From assembly GCA_021234155.1 (NCBI GenBank), contig JAJEKV010000020.1, forward strand, positions 9,861,172 to 9,925,171: 64,000 nucleotides of DNA, given 5' to 3'. Below the pieces are notes generated by a model. The model was given only the letters and a program-made list of their open reading frames with translations, was not told the DNA's origin and made no database searches. A program made the position numbers and the translations under genes. This stretch comes from Isoetes taiwanensis (taxonomy: Eukaryota > Streptophyta > Lycopodiopsida > Isoetales > Isoetaceae). Within the stretch, counting starts at the first letter, position 1. Each line of letters opens with the position of its first letter. Shown piece after piece: positions 34,396-46,161 of this stretch.

Positions 34396-36739
34396 ATGGG
34401 GTGGATAGAATGGTTATGGGGCCTCTTGTATGTCGGATTTGATACTCTCACACAACGAATATGGACTTGCCATCTACCACCGAAGCCCCAAGTGGATCCC
34501 TCGCTTTCTGATACTACCTGCATTGTTACCGGAGCTACAAGCGGCATTGGTCTTCATACTGCTTGGTTTGTTTTTCTTGTGGCTATGTGATTATGCTTAA
34601 GTTATGTAAGCTTTATGCAGCATTGAATTTTCTCTTACTTTATAGGGAACTTGCCAAAGCTGGCGCACATGTGGTTCTTGCATGTCGGAATGTGAAGGCT
34701 GCTGAACAGCTTATAGCCCAATGGCAGGCGAATCAACAACTGGAAGCTGCTCCTCTTCTCAATGTTGAAGTAGGTTTTTCACATTCCTCATTGATATTTC
34801 TGATCATATAGAGTGCAAGAACATCAATGATAATAAATTTCCTCTTGAAGGGTAAACCATTTTTAGAAATAAAGAGTTGCATTTCTAATTGTTTGAGAAA
34901 TAAGGAAGGTCAGGGAACATTGCACATTGGTTGGAATCTGATAAGGAAGGTTGAGGAATATGTTACATCAAAATGAATCTGCATCACATGCCTTTTTCCC
35001 ATGTTCATGCATGTAATCATTTCCCTGCATTAGGCTGTGCAATTGTGCTGGTCAAATATGCTTGGGGATCATACAACTCATAATATCTGTTGGACAAAAT
35101 AGATCTCTTATGGTTTAAAGATATTTAACGTATATTAATATTAGCAATAGATTGCAATGGGTGACTGGATATTGCTATCTTGGCACATGTTTTCATCTTC
35201 AAATGGCAGGGTTAGAGCTCCTCGTGTATTGTGCATCTATTAGTTATTAAACAGCAATATCATCTTTTTTATTTGAACTAGGTGATGGAGTTGAATTTGT
35301 CATCACTCAAATCAGTGAAAGATTTTGCCAAGCGCTGGGAAGCCGAACACCGGTCTCTCCACGTCTTGATAAATAACGCAGGGATTTTTTCTATGGGCGG
35401 TATGTATTTTATATTAGAAAGCATGCATTTATGTCAGAAAAGTGTTGCATTTGGTTGGAGTTTATTGGGATGACTCTTTACAGGGAAACAAGCATTCTCA
35501 GAGGATGGTTTTGAAGAGCACATGCAAGTAAATTACCTTGCACCTGCAGCACTCACTCTGTTGCTCCTCTTTACAGGGAAACAAGCATTCTCAGAGGATG
35601 GTTTTGAAGAGCACATGCAAGTAAATTACCTTGCACCTGCAGCACTCACTCTGTTGCTCCTCCCAGCATTACTTCGGAGCTCACCATCACGAGTGGTGAA
35701 TGTGAACTCTGCTGTTAGTATCTTTTCCCTATTATGTTCACCATATCATGAAAATGTATCTTACAATGGTTCATGTAAACGGTTGCGCCATCAACTTGTT
35801 ATGATGCATTGTGTTATTTCTTTCAGATGCACCACCTAGGTATGCTTAACTTAGATGATCTAAAGGTTGGCGTTACAAAGAGGAAGTTTAGTAGTACGTT
35901 TGCTTATTCTTCAAGTAAACTTGCTCAGGTTTGGCATTTCTATTCATAATCTATATCACATATTAATTTTTCTGATTTGGTATTTTCCCCTCTTTTTTTG
36001 TTTTAATTCCTATAGCTATTATTCAGCAGCACGTTGCATAGAAGACTTCCAACAGAGGCAGCTGTAGACATTATTTGTGTACATCCTGGTGAAGTGATTA
36101 CTAATGTGGTAGGTGGCATTTTGTTGTAATAAAGAAATTTTAATTAGAACTGGCATGATATAAAGATAGACTTACAACTAGCGTGATGCAGGTTCGGACA
36201 TTACCTAAAGGACTGCAAGCCGCGTATCGGATGTTAACATTTTGTCTTTTCAGTGCAGCAGAAGGTTTGCCATTTCTTTTGATTAGTCTATTGCCTATTC
36301 CTAGGCTTTCAGATGAAAAGTTGTATCAAGCTTCCCCGTTTTCTCCCCTTTTTCCTTTGGGGAGGTTAAGAAGAATCATATTATTTTGCATCATTTTGGC
36401 CAGATAGTATGATGGGTTACATTTTGTGTAGTTTTATTGCTTTCAGGTGCAAGGAGTGTACTGTTTTGCGCCACTGATCCTCAAGTTTCCGAGTATGCAC
36501 GAGGTGTGAGAGACTCGAACTACCCGAGTGCTCCATATTTTACATCATCTTGCACGCCCATTAAAGTTTCCGCGGAGGCAATGGATATGGAGAATAGTAC
36601 CAAATTATGGAGTAAAACCCTTGAATTGCTAGATTTCCCTGCTGACATAGTTGAGCAATCCATTTGTGGGGAACATATTGCAGTCGATACCATGGAAAGT
36701 TTTGAAGAAGAAATTGGTATGCATTCAAAGAGTGAGTGA
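34396..36739 (+). CDS. Short-chain dehydrogenase/reductase, FEY/DHRSX-like, eight coding exons
   Basis: The exons I assign are 34396-34565, 34646-34769, 35282-35399, 35577-35713 (or from 35484), 35827-35928, 36016-36108, 36192-36264 and 36447-36739. All have GT/AG borders and keep frame, giving 369 aa (400 aa with the upstream acceptor). Seen: an N-terminal Trp-rich hydrophobic stretch (about residues 4-22), TGATSGIG at 45-52 (Rossmann cofactor loop), CRN after the next strand, NNAG at 129-132, VNVNSA at 178-183, and YSSSK at 210-214 (catalytic Tyr and Lys). The HPGEVITN loop follows. This is a complete classical SDR core with a C-terminal tail. The closest plant family is the FOREVER YOUNG/DHRSX-like group (inference from motif spacing and tail). 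Substrate is unknown; it is probably membrane-associated. The start is the first ATG after the UTR intron. Confidence 0.9.
35474..35659 (+). repeat. 93-bp tandem duplication covering an SDR exon start and its splice acceptor
   Basis: CTCTTTACAGGGAAACAAGC at 35474 recurs at 35567, and the 93-bp units are essentially identical. Each unit contains the intron's last 10 bases (CTCTTTACAG) and the first 83 bases of exon 4. 93 is a multiple of three and no stop occurs, so either acceptor gives an open frame. Confidence 0.95.
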
Positions 36740-39087
36740 ATAGGACCTTCATGCAGCATTTTGCGTTATGATTATTGGCTCAATGCCAACTTACCTTGCT
36801 GCAGATTTGAAATAATAGCTGCAGTGCAACACCAAAGGATCATGCTGCAGATTTGAAATGATAATTATCAACTACCTAATAGGATTTGTTTCAAGCAAAA
36901 CTGCATAAGCAACTGGTTTTGGATCCCCCAAGAAGCGGCCATTTGCTGATAAATTTTTCCTTGGCTTCCAATGTTTTCAAATGAAATGGCAAATCAAATA
37001 TCTAATTATCGAAAAAAAAGAACTTGTGATCTAGACTTTATAACAGCAAAACTAAATCGTCCTGTACTGTCTAGTTCTAAGAAGTAACGAAATTAATACC
37101 AAAACAGTGGAATTCATTGTGATGCATGTTTCAATGGTTTCTTTTCTCCCTTAATCTCAATAGGTTTTCCTTCTTTTTGAGATCAACAAGGGACCATGCA
37201 ATATGTTAAATCTCCTTTTTGAGATCAAGAAGAGGCTAAACCTACTTTTCGAGCACATTTATCTGAGAAAGTTGGACCTTAGAAAAAGAAATCCGGCTCG
37301 GTGATTAGAGTTCATTTCCCTTTTGAATTGCCCATTTGTATTTGGAGTAAAAGACGTGCGAGAGGTCTTGAAAGAACGAGCAAATACAGGATTCACGAGC
37401 GCTCATTTGTCAACACTAGATAAAATATCAAGAATCCGCTGTAAAAAATAGAGATATGTAGTCGTATTATAGGAATTAAGTCCATGAATATCTAAGCTAA
37501 GGAATCCTCGTTCATTAAATACAATACATGCATTAGATAATTCCTTTCACAGCTATCTGAAAAGGATTTGCGTGGAATGTATACCTGAAGAAATTAACTT
37601 GTAGCTGTATTTTTCTGTTACTATCGTATCGTTGTCTGGTTGTCCATTAGTTTTACATCTTATTAACCTTCTTTATTCTTCTCATATGCTTGTTCTGATT
37701 TACAATTTTATGCAGGCCTGGCCTTTTATTCAAGCAAATCAGCCTAAGGTAAATGTTAGAAACAGAAAATCACTTCCAGATGTACATCCACCATCTTTGT
37801 GCTGTAAATTTTCTGATCAATATCATGTATAATGCAAAGATCCGATGTGTGACAGTAGTTATGTCATGCTCTGCCATCCCTTAAACCTTAAACATACTCC
37901 AAGTAATTAAATAAGTAGAGAAATCCAAAGTATAAGATACACAAGAGAAGTAAGGTGGAAAGATCAATAACAATTTCAATTTGAAGGCATCTAATATCTA
38001 ACATTACACCATACAGCAGTGACAGCTAATGGCTTGTTCAGCTCCTGCTTTATAATAGAGCTCATATTCGTGGTACAGCAGAAGCTTCCTTTATTACACC
38101 CTTTGTTATTTTCTATTCTGTTCTATTGCACTGGCTGCACTGCGATGAAGTTGCGTCCATAGTCAAAGCTAACCCCTCTTATTTTCACTCACTGGAAATG
38201 ATTATTTCACAAACTCGATGCTAAAATCTTCAAAATGTGGTACATTTCAATGTAGAAATTTTCGTCAGGAGAAATAGCCACCTATTAATGCCCTTATGCT
38301 ACATCTCAAGCTCCTTTCTCATCACAGTGCTCAAGTAAAACTTAACCCTATTATCGCACTTTTGTTCCTAAACACATTGAAATGGGTTTCGTTACATCAC
38401 ATTCACCACTATCCATGTCACAAAATATCTATCTGATTTCTCGATCCTAATATCTCACAAATCTGTCTTATAGCAGAAAGAGCAGAGGAAACAATGCCAC
38501 AGATGCAAGAATGGATCTTAATTTGTTAAATCAAAATCCTAAGCTTGCAAATTTGCAAGAGAGAATGATCAACAATAGAACTTTTAGAGAAAGCTCAGTG
38601 CTTGAGCTAAGTTTACATCATTTTATTATGCAACACAATTACCTTTGGTAGGAGAAGGGCATCAAGCATCAGGCCTGTTTGGATGTGATGCTCAACCTGA
38701 ACCTTTATAGGCAAAGAATTTGGCTGATTTAATCCATTCATCACCTATTAAAGTTTACATGTATAAATTGAGAATACAACATGGATGTACCTGCATATAT
38801 AACTGGCCAGTAGTCAGTTCAGGGCCAATATGGTAGGAAGACAAGAGTGAAACCAAGAATAAAAATGCAGCATGAAATTGCATTGACTTTATTACCATAG
38901 TTCCAGACAAATCATCGAGACCATCCATCAGTTGAAGGAGAAAATACTGATTTCTGGAGAAAATGGTAGGAAGCTTTAACTAATAAAGTAATATCTGGTG
39001 CATCTCAAACGAGTAAAAATTTACAGCTGCAACTGGCTTTCAACAAAGCCAGTGTTCTGAGAAGCATGTAATGCTATTGGATGGAGA
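36740..39087. other. Intergenic region between convergent SDR and GIL1-like genes
   Basis: It contains the 3' UTRs. TGCTGCAGATTTGAAAT is repeated at about 36802 and 36842. The rest is AT-rich with short frames and no recognised element or gene. Confidence 0.5.
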
Positions 39088-40566
39088 TCAACCATCAGAA
39101 AGTGTGCTAGTCAAGTATACAACACATCTTATGGCCCATTTCTCAACATGAAATCCAGGCATCACCATAAAACCTACAATTGAACCAGTGCTGTCAGTTG
39201 TTTCAGAATCCTGAGTCACACTGTCCATAAATGCAGGATCAAACTCTTCATTTTTCCTTGCTTGGAAAATGCTGACAGTTGGCTCAAAAGAAAATGCCAA
39301 TCTGTGAACCAACCAAACTGTCTTTGCAAGCCTCAGAAAACTTTGATAAAACTTTGTTTGTGGATGGCATCCATTGAGAATTTGTTCTCGGTGATCGAAG
39401 TTACCAAAGAAGGAATGTTCCATTTTCTCATGTATAACCTGCAGATATTTCTTCTGACAAAATTTTCCAAAGAGGCAATCTGGATCAGAAGTTATCAACT
39501 GTACTGGATCTGCAGACCGCAACTCTTGAAACTGTAAGAAACATTCCTGTTTATACTTCTCAGGATCTAGAATTGAAGACAGACTGCCATCTATATAGAA
39601 ATTCTCGTTCTCAAAGCCACTAAACATTCGCCGGCTTACATATGACTCAAAAGCATAACATTTATGTCTTGGTCTGGCATAAAAAATGCCAGGTTCAATT
39701 GAATTTGCTGCAGCATCTAAATCCCATTGAGCCTCTTTTAACATGCTAACCAAAAGCTTTGTAAAGCTTGAAATTCCTTCTCTTGTTCCCTGGACTATCA
39801 TGTCAAAAGTTTGAGGTGTAGGCGATGTATCAATTTGCATGCCATTAACAAGCAACTCTTTGACACTCTTTTGTTCTCGTTTCTTAAGTCGCTTTTCGAG
39901 TTTTTCTTTCTTCCCAAGTACCCTTTTAAACGAATCCTTCAAGATCTCAATTTCTGTTTTCCTTTCCTCCATTTGTTTCTGAAGATTCCCAATATGTTCT
40001 TCATAGTTTTCAATAATCTTTTGTTTCTGAGAAACTACAGATTCAAGGTCTTGCAGCTTTTTTAGCACGTCCTTCTCTTGCTCAATTAGGTTAAGATTCC
40101 CGCTTTGGTTAAGATACCGGTGAGATGAAAGGCTATGCTTTTCCCTGAACATATGCTTCAGTTCCGAGAGCTTCTTAAGCTCCACAATGACAGCCTTATC
40201 GGCCACTCTAAGTTTTTCTGCATCAAAAGGAGAATGAGCAGCCTGAAGCTGAATGTAGGCATACTTCAAAGAAGAAATAATGGCAAATATGTCTGTGATC
40301 ATGCTTTCAAGGGCATGAATCTTCGGTGATAGACTGGCAGCGTCCTCTGCAGGCATAGACTCTGCTTCGTGGAACTCCTCGGTATCCTCTTTGCCAGATC
40401 CAGCGGTACCCATTTTCACTACTCCATTTCCGAGCTTACGTTCGTCCCCTGCGTATGCTGTCTCTTCAAGCATTCTGATACTTGCAGCCGGCCTAAGCAA
40501 ACTCGACCATGGAAACCTCTGCACAAAATCCCCAAAATGTGAAGAAGCTTTACGAGGTAAATCCAT
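39088..40566 (-). CDS. DUF641 protein, GIL1/IRK-interacting-protein-like
   Basis: One uninterrupted frame of 492 codons from ATG at 40566 to a stop at 39088. Seen: a short variable N-terminus, the DUF641 block with MITDIFAIISSLKYAYIQLQ at about residues 88-107, then a long heptad-rich stretch (about 160-240, with KRVLGKKEKLEKRLKKREQK) predicting a coiled coil. A conserved C-terminal domain follows (EPGIFYARPRHKCYAFESYV; LAKTVWLVHRLAFSFEP; PGFHVEKWAIRCVVYLT near the end). Length and layout match Arabidopsis GRAVITROPIC IN THE LIGHT 1 and relatives, which act in phytochrome-controlled growth orientation (family knowledge; role here is inferred). The intronless CDS is normal for the family. A possible 5'-UTR junction (GGGTTTGCAG|G) lies near 40683. 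It converges on the SDR gene. Confidence 0.93.
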   Translation of the reverse strand: MDLPRKASSHFGDFVQRFPWSSLLRPAASIRMLEETAYAGDERKLGNGVVKMGTAGSGKEDTEEFHEAESMPAEDAASLSPKIHALESMITDIFAIISSLKYAYIQLQAAHSPFDAEKLRVADKAVIVELKKLSELKHMFREKHSLSSHRYLNQSGNLNLIEQEKDVLKKLQDLESVVSQKQKIIENYEEHIGNLQKQMEERKTEIEILKDSFKRVLGKKEKLEKRLKKREQKSVKELLVNGMQIDTSPTPQTFDMIVQGTREGISSFTKLLVSMLKEAQWDLDAAANSIEPGIFYARPRHKCYAFESYVSRRMFSGFENENFYIDGSLSSILDPEKYKQECFLQFQELRSADPVQLITSDPDCLFGKFCQKKYLQVIHEKMEHSFFGNFDHREQILNGCHPQTKFYQSFLRLAKTVWLVHRLAFSFEPTVSIFQARKNEEFDPAFMDSVTQDSETTDSTGSIVGFMVMPGFHVEKWAIRCVVYLTSTLSDG

Positions 40567-41170
40567 TTAAAATCTGGTCCTAATATGCAAGGACCACAAA
40601 CCTGCCTCAAATCTTTCGAGCCCAGGAAGAAACAGATGAGTTGTGTCCCTTTCTCCAAGCAGTCTGACTACCAAACCTGCAAACCCATTTTTACCAGATT
40701 AAAGCCATTATCCTTAGGCGATAGAGATCTGCAGTGGAAAAGCCGGCCGGATTACGCCTGAGAAGAACCTTAGAAGGGAAAGAATCAGCATTGGGGCAGC
40801 CTTTGGCTGCAAAACCGTGCATAAACTGGGGTCCCTGATTGCGAGTACCACCAACCAGGCGCACAAAGGCAGGACCCAACTAGAAGAATCATGCCTTAAG
40901 CTCGAATCTCCGGTAGAATCTCACTGTAGCCAACAACTCTTACAAAATGTAAAATTTTAAATCGACCCCACAGAAGCTAGGATCCAAATCCGGTTTCGGG
41001 CCCCATCCGGTGTTCTTGGGCTAAAAGAGATTGGGCTGGATCAGAGAACAAAGTGCTGCTTACTGGGGTATGTCCTGAGGGAAGAAGATCTGGCAGAGGT
41101 CAAGAATGCCGTGCTCCGGTTCAAACTGCAAAGCAAGCGAGCAAATCCGGTCGTGGAGAGAATCGATCCC
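40567..41170 (-). promoter_or_regulatory. Upstream/5'-UTR region of the GIL1-like gene
   Basis: Moderately GC-rich, with no conserved ORF and possible UTR splice sites. It ends where the repetitive GC-rich patch starts. No specific promoter element is claimed. Confidence 0.35.
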
Positions 41171-41194
41171 GCGACAAGTTCAAAGTGTGAACGG

Positions 41195-41460
41195 GTATAT
41201 TTTACTGCGGGCGGTTTGTGCGGGCGGCAAAAAGGTCTTTCCGGGCGGTGAAAAAGCTACTTCCGGGCGGTGAAAAAGTTTCTTGGGGACCCAAAAAAGT
41301 TTCTAGCTGGCGGTAAACTTTTGCCTACCGGTTCGACACGGCAAGGCAGCGGGTTTCCCGTGCTCGGCGCCGGCTTTTGCCTTTTTGTGTCTCTTTTTGC
41401 GTCTCCGGCTGCCGGAAAGTTACCGACGGCATTATTTTTCTCGATAGTTGTTTTCTAATG
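41195..41460. repeat. GC-rich patch with repeated CCGGGCGGTGAAAAAG
   Basis: GCGGGCGGTTTGTGCGGGCGG is followed by two copies of TTCCGGGCGGTGAAAAAG and a third decayed form (AGCTGGCGGTAAACTTTT). The ORF at 41270-41458 crosses it. It could be the end of an unidentified mobile element, but neither terminus is clear. Confidence 0.45.
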
Positions 41461-43800
41461 GTTTATAATTTTCTAGTGCCATCACCCACCCTTCAAATTG
41501 TAAAATGCAACATTCCATAGTATAAAAATTCTTATATACAAAAACATCCCCCCCTCATGTTCTCACCATGGGTCCATGTTAATGCACGTCATGGAAATCG
41601 AGTGGGTGCATTTCTCCCACTTATCTCCACTGGGTGCTATAGGTAGGCTTGAGGAAAGTGAATGGAGCTCAATTTCTATTGCCTCAGGATTGTTCCACCA
41701 TTATCGGACCTGGTCCCCCTAACACCAGTCGCACGAGGGCTTGCATTTGGGCCCCTGACTTCCATGATCCTATACATAAAGTGGAAAATGACCTCAATCC
41801 TAACATGGACAAAGTCTCTCCATCAAAAATTTTGAGATCTTTTATTCACCTCAAAATTTACTTGCAACATCACCAAATGGATGGTTGAAGCACTATATAA
41901 AGCTTGAAGACAAGGGGGCCAGCGAGGTTTTTTGCCTTCGTATTGACTTATTGTTTAACCGGATCATGTAGTGGGAGTTTATTGTTTAACAGAATCATGT
42001 AGTTGTCTTGCGTGATAGTTGTCATAGTTATTATCCATATCATTCATATGCATAAAAGAAACTTGTATGCTTATGAACCTACTGATTGAACAAGTAGTCA
42101 TTATTGTTTGCTCTTCTGTTGATTAGCCATCATTAGATTAAATTACTCTTTATATAAATTCAATTTGAGTTTGCAAGGACTTCTTTCAACATCAATTAGC
42201 TATCATTGGCACATGCAGATATCCTTTATCAACAAAAATATTATTGTTGACTGATGTTCAAATTAATTATATGAACCATGTTTTGCATCCACATCGTCTT
42301 TGTCCACCATATAACGAAAGTTTAAGTTGCAGTAAATCTTCATAGACAATGGGATTAGTTTGAGGTCATAAATGATAATGACACATATTGAGCAAAAAGA
42401 ACATCAAGCAAAACTACAGTGATGTAACTAATGGCGGGACGATCGTTGGGCAAACATGCCCATATACTTGGTGGCTTTGGAGAATAGTGTGGGAGGAGGA
42501 GCTTGGAGGGTTTCAAAGACCATTGGCCCACTGTGGTTGTGAGGCTTTTATTGTTTACAAGATTTTATCTTGCAATGTTTTGAACAACCATGCAATGCAG
42601 TAATTTGATATGAGGTTATTATTGAGCTATTGGAAAGATGATGTTTATCTGGCCAATTATATAGTGTTTCAATTCTCTTGGGTTATGTGGTTGCCCGATG
42701 CAAAGGCTATATTAGCATGATCCTCATCTTATAAGCCGATGGTGAAATGAAAATGAAAAAGAAACCACGTGATTCTAAGGGAATATGTAGCAAAATAACA
42801 GGGGGTTCCCTTTTGTATTTTTGTACTTGTTTCCCTAAGGTTTTTATATGATTTGATGATGGTATTCCATGAGACATACTAATTGGTACATCTAGAGTGC
42901 GCATACTATCAACATAGTTTTAGTGGCCTTTTTCAATGGTTACACCTCTATAATTTCACAAACTATCCTAAATCGAACATGCAAGCATCGAACATGGTAT
43001 TTTAGGGTTTCCATTGTCCATGATTTTGCTTCTATTTTTTCTCTAGAGGTAGGGCAGGAGGCGGATTTAAAGGGCGTGCCTCAGTCGCTGTAGGTTCTCA
43101 CTCTTTGTTCGGCGGACCTACACAAACTAGCTCGTCAATGGTGAGTTTTTCCGACCAATTTTGACCCCAGATCGGATCCTTTCTCCTTCTCCAGCTTTCC
43201 TTCTCTTGAAAAGAATTGATGGGTCTTCTTTGCAACTCAGTCTTTCGTCCAAGATTAGTCCCCCCCTTTGATCGCTTTCTTTTTGTTTGATATCGGCGAT
43301 TCGCCAAATTTTTAAGGATAGGAGGCAATCCGAGGAAGTCCTTTTGTTGCTCTAGTTGCAGAGAAAGAGCTTGAAAAGTGTAGTATAACAACATATTGCC
43401 GTACTAGATTTGGGATACAAGACATTGAACTGAAGCTTTCCATAGCTTTGTCTGCTTTGGTTCATGCATGCGTGATTTATCACGAGAATCGATGTGTTGC
43501 GCTGATGTAGTATGTATCTGAGGGCTTGCTTTTACATGGGCCAAGGATCACATTTTTGGTTTCAAAATAAATGCCTTTCCAGGGAAACGATACATGGGAT
43601 CAATCGGTTCAAGAAAAAAGCTTTGATGCTCTAATTTATTCAGGGGGCATGGTAATGACTTTAGTTTGAAACCGATGAACCTTTCCCAGCCTACTGAATG
43701 CATTATTTTGGCATTGGGATGCAGCGTTAGAAATTGCTTGTTGGGTAGAAATAGTTTGAAGTATTGTGTCGGGGCTCTGCCTTACATACAAGAAAAGTCC
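41460..43800. other. Intergenic DNA without recognisable gene
   Basis: It includes a TATA-like ACTATATAAAGC at about 41892 and open frames at 41649-41888 (+) and 43098-43394 (-, Lys/Arg rich) with no recognised domain. Confidence 0.4.
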
Positions 43801-44041
43801 GGTTTGTTGTCCTTGGCATGATCAATGGGGTCCTGTATGTCGACAAACAAGGCAGTTCATGCCTCCCATAATCATGGGACCAAGTTTAAACGGAACCTGA
43901 AACGAGAAGCCAAAGATATGCTTGCTGCAGAAGCAAAAAATGATGAACAGCTTGCTTGTTTCCCTGGACGATGGTATGCCAATGGGGCCAGCACTGCAGC
44001 TTGTCTTTTCTCTCAACAAGAGCGCAAAGGTGTAAATCAAG

Positions 44042-44225
44042 ATGCCATGTTGGTCTGCCATGTTTGGTTATTGGAGCTCTGCACAAAACACAGCATATGG
44101 GCAACATGGATATGGAAAAGATGCCATTTGCGCGATGCAAGCAGAGGGCGTGATGCTTGATGAGGTTACACTTTATAGCATCATTTCTGGGTGTAGTCAT
44201 GCTGGCCCTTTGGAGGAAAAGCATT
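44042..44225 (+). pseudogene. PPR (pentatricopeptide repeat) gene fragment
   Basis: The frame reads AYGQHGYGKDAICAMQAEGV followed by DEVTLYSIISGCSHAG and a premature stop after PLEEKH. The GYG-A-x6-M-EGV-x-DEVT-SIISGCSHAG pattern is typical of PLS-class plant PPR proteins (organelle RNA binding). Only about one and a half repeats remain, and the ends are abrupt. It is a gene scrap, not a functional locus. Confidence 0.75.
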
Positions 44226-44399
44226 GATTAGCAGGATTTTTTGTACCTCCATTAATCAAAGTAGGGTATTCAGAGTCTCACGCTCAAAGTCTAAATTTGG
44301 AGCCTATAAATTATGCAATTTAAAATATATGGTTTGCAATAACACATCATCCATTTTGTACTTTTATTTTATTTTGATTTTTATTTTTATTTTACCTCA

Positions 44400-44800
44400 G
44401 AGTTTATCTATGTTTGTTTCTTTTGGGGCCCGAAGGGCCAAAAAAATTTTCTAATATAACAACCAACATAACTACAATTAACATTAATTAACACAAACCA
44501 TAACTACAATTAACATTAATTAACACAAAGTATTACATTAAACATGTTTAAAATTAAATTCCCCCTTAAACCCCCTTTTGTTTGGGTGCATATTCACACG
44601 GGGGTGACGTAGGGCAGCGAGAGCCCCTGTAATTATGTTTTGCACGTACAAAATCAACACCATATAGTATATTGCCTGAAATCTTATAGCATTTTACAAA
44701 TCTTGTTATACAGTATAACAAATTCTATACATCCATACCCCACAAACGAGGAACTTTGTGTACGGTGTAGATTAAGGAATAAGGGATGCCTATGGTGTAA
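44400..44800 (+). repeat. Dispersed repeat R1, copy 2
   Basis: Colinear with 4973-5330: GGGGCCCGAAGGGCC, AATATAACAACCAACA, TTTGTTTGGGTGCATATTCA, ACGTAGGGCAGCGAGAGCCC and CCCCACAAACGAGGA in the same order. It lacks the inverted right arm seen in copy 1. Confidence 0.75.
44467..44530. repeat. 32-bp tandem duplication inside R1 copy 2
   Basis: CATAACTACAATTAACATTA then ATTAACACAAA occurs twice in succession. Confidence 0.92.
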
Positions 44801-45004
44801 ACATGACCATCTCCGATATTTATGGTGCTTAAGAAATAACTTGCACTTTGGGTTCCCAACCGTTTCCCACGACATTTAGCTTTTTTTATATGTGCAATAA
44901 CTAATGGAATGTAGCCTATTGTACTAAAAAACGGTAAGAGAAATTACCTAGTGTTTCAAATGCTTCTATTTATTTATATCTTTATACAAGTTTTTGTACT
45001 ATGA

Positions 45005-46080
45005 GGAACTGTACAAAGCCAAATAGAAGCTAAATGCATAGCCATCCGATGAAGATTCTATAAAGATTCTCTTAAAGCCTCCAAGACTCTGAAAAGATTC
45101 CCCAAGATTCTATCAGTGTTCCATCATATTCCCAAGACCCCTTGATGATTCCTAAGCATTCCCTTAGATTGCCCAATATTTTACGAAAATTCCCCTGCAG
45201 AATACACTTAGTGTGAAAGATTCCCCTAAGATTCCAAAAAGATTCCTTAGATTCTTAAGGTTATATAAAAATTCCTCTAGATTTCCAAAGATTCATCTAG
45301 ATTCTCCAAGATTCCATCTAGATTCCCCAAAATTCTCTTAGACTAGGAAAATTCCCTAAATTCACCAAGATTCCATCAAGCTTCCTCTAGATTCAAAGAT
45401 TTTTTAAAGATTTCCTTTGATTCCCAAAAATTCTCTTCGAATTCCATAGATTCCCCTCCCTAGTATTCTCTTGAGATTCCCCTAGATTCTCAAATATTAA
45501 CTTGAGATTCCTCTAGATTTCCCAAGTTTCTATATAGATTCTCCTACATTCCCTTAGATTCTATGAAGATTCCCCTAGATTCCATCAAGATTCACTAGAT
45601 TTTCAAGAGGGACTGTACAAATTTGACTAGAAGCAAATCTAGGTCGAATGAAGATTCTATAAAGATTTTTCTAGATTCTTTAAGACTCTGAAAAGATACT
45701 CCTAGATGCTTTGAGATTCCATCAATGTTCCCTTGAATTCTCTAAGATTCCATATACATTCCCCTAGATTGTCCAATATTTTATGAAGATTCCCCCACAA
45801 AATACACCTAGTGCGAAAGATTCACCTAGATTCCCTAAGATTCCACAAAGATTCTCTAGATTCTTAAGGTTCTACAAAGATTCCCCTAGATTTCCAAAGA
45901 TTATCCCAAGATTTCTCTAGATTCCTCACGATTATATGTAGATTTAGGTTTTATAAAGATTCCACAAAATTCTCCAAGATTCCATCAAGATTCTCTAAAT
46001 TCTCAAAGATTTTATGAAGATTCCCTTAGATTCCCATAGATTACCAAAGACGTCTAAGATTCCAAGAAGGTTCTTGGAAT
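45005..46080. repeat. AGATTC-rich satellite with a ~600-bp higher-order repeat
   Basis: The short motif (A)AGATTCCCCTAGATTC and its variants fill over 1 kb. A higher order is visible: GGAACTGTACAAA at 45005 returns as GGGACTGTACAAA at 45609, and CCAATATTTTA with the following CTTAGTG/CCTAGTG block at 45173 returns at 45773. The period is therefore about 600-604 bp, nearly two copies. Confidence 0.88.
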
Positions 46081-46161
46081 TCATCACATTGGCTCCAACT
46101 GCGACGAAAAGATACCAAGACACCACTTATTGGTAAGCTCTCGACGAGAGGAATCCAAAGG

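Noticed and set aside
39262-40329. Plus-strand ORFs across the GIL1-like gene
   Set aside because: Shadows of the intact 492-codon minus-strand gene.
41440-41480. TTTTCTAGT as a possible Helitron 3' end
   Set aside because: No GC-rich hairpin 10-15 bp upstream, which a Helitron end needs.
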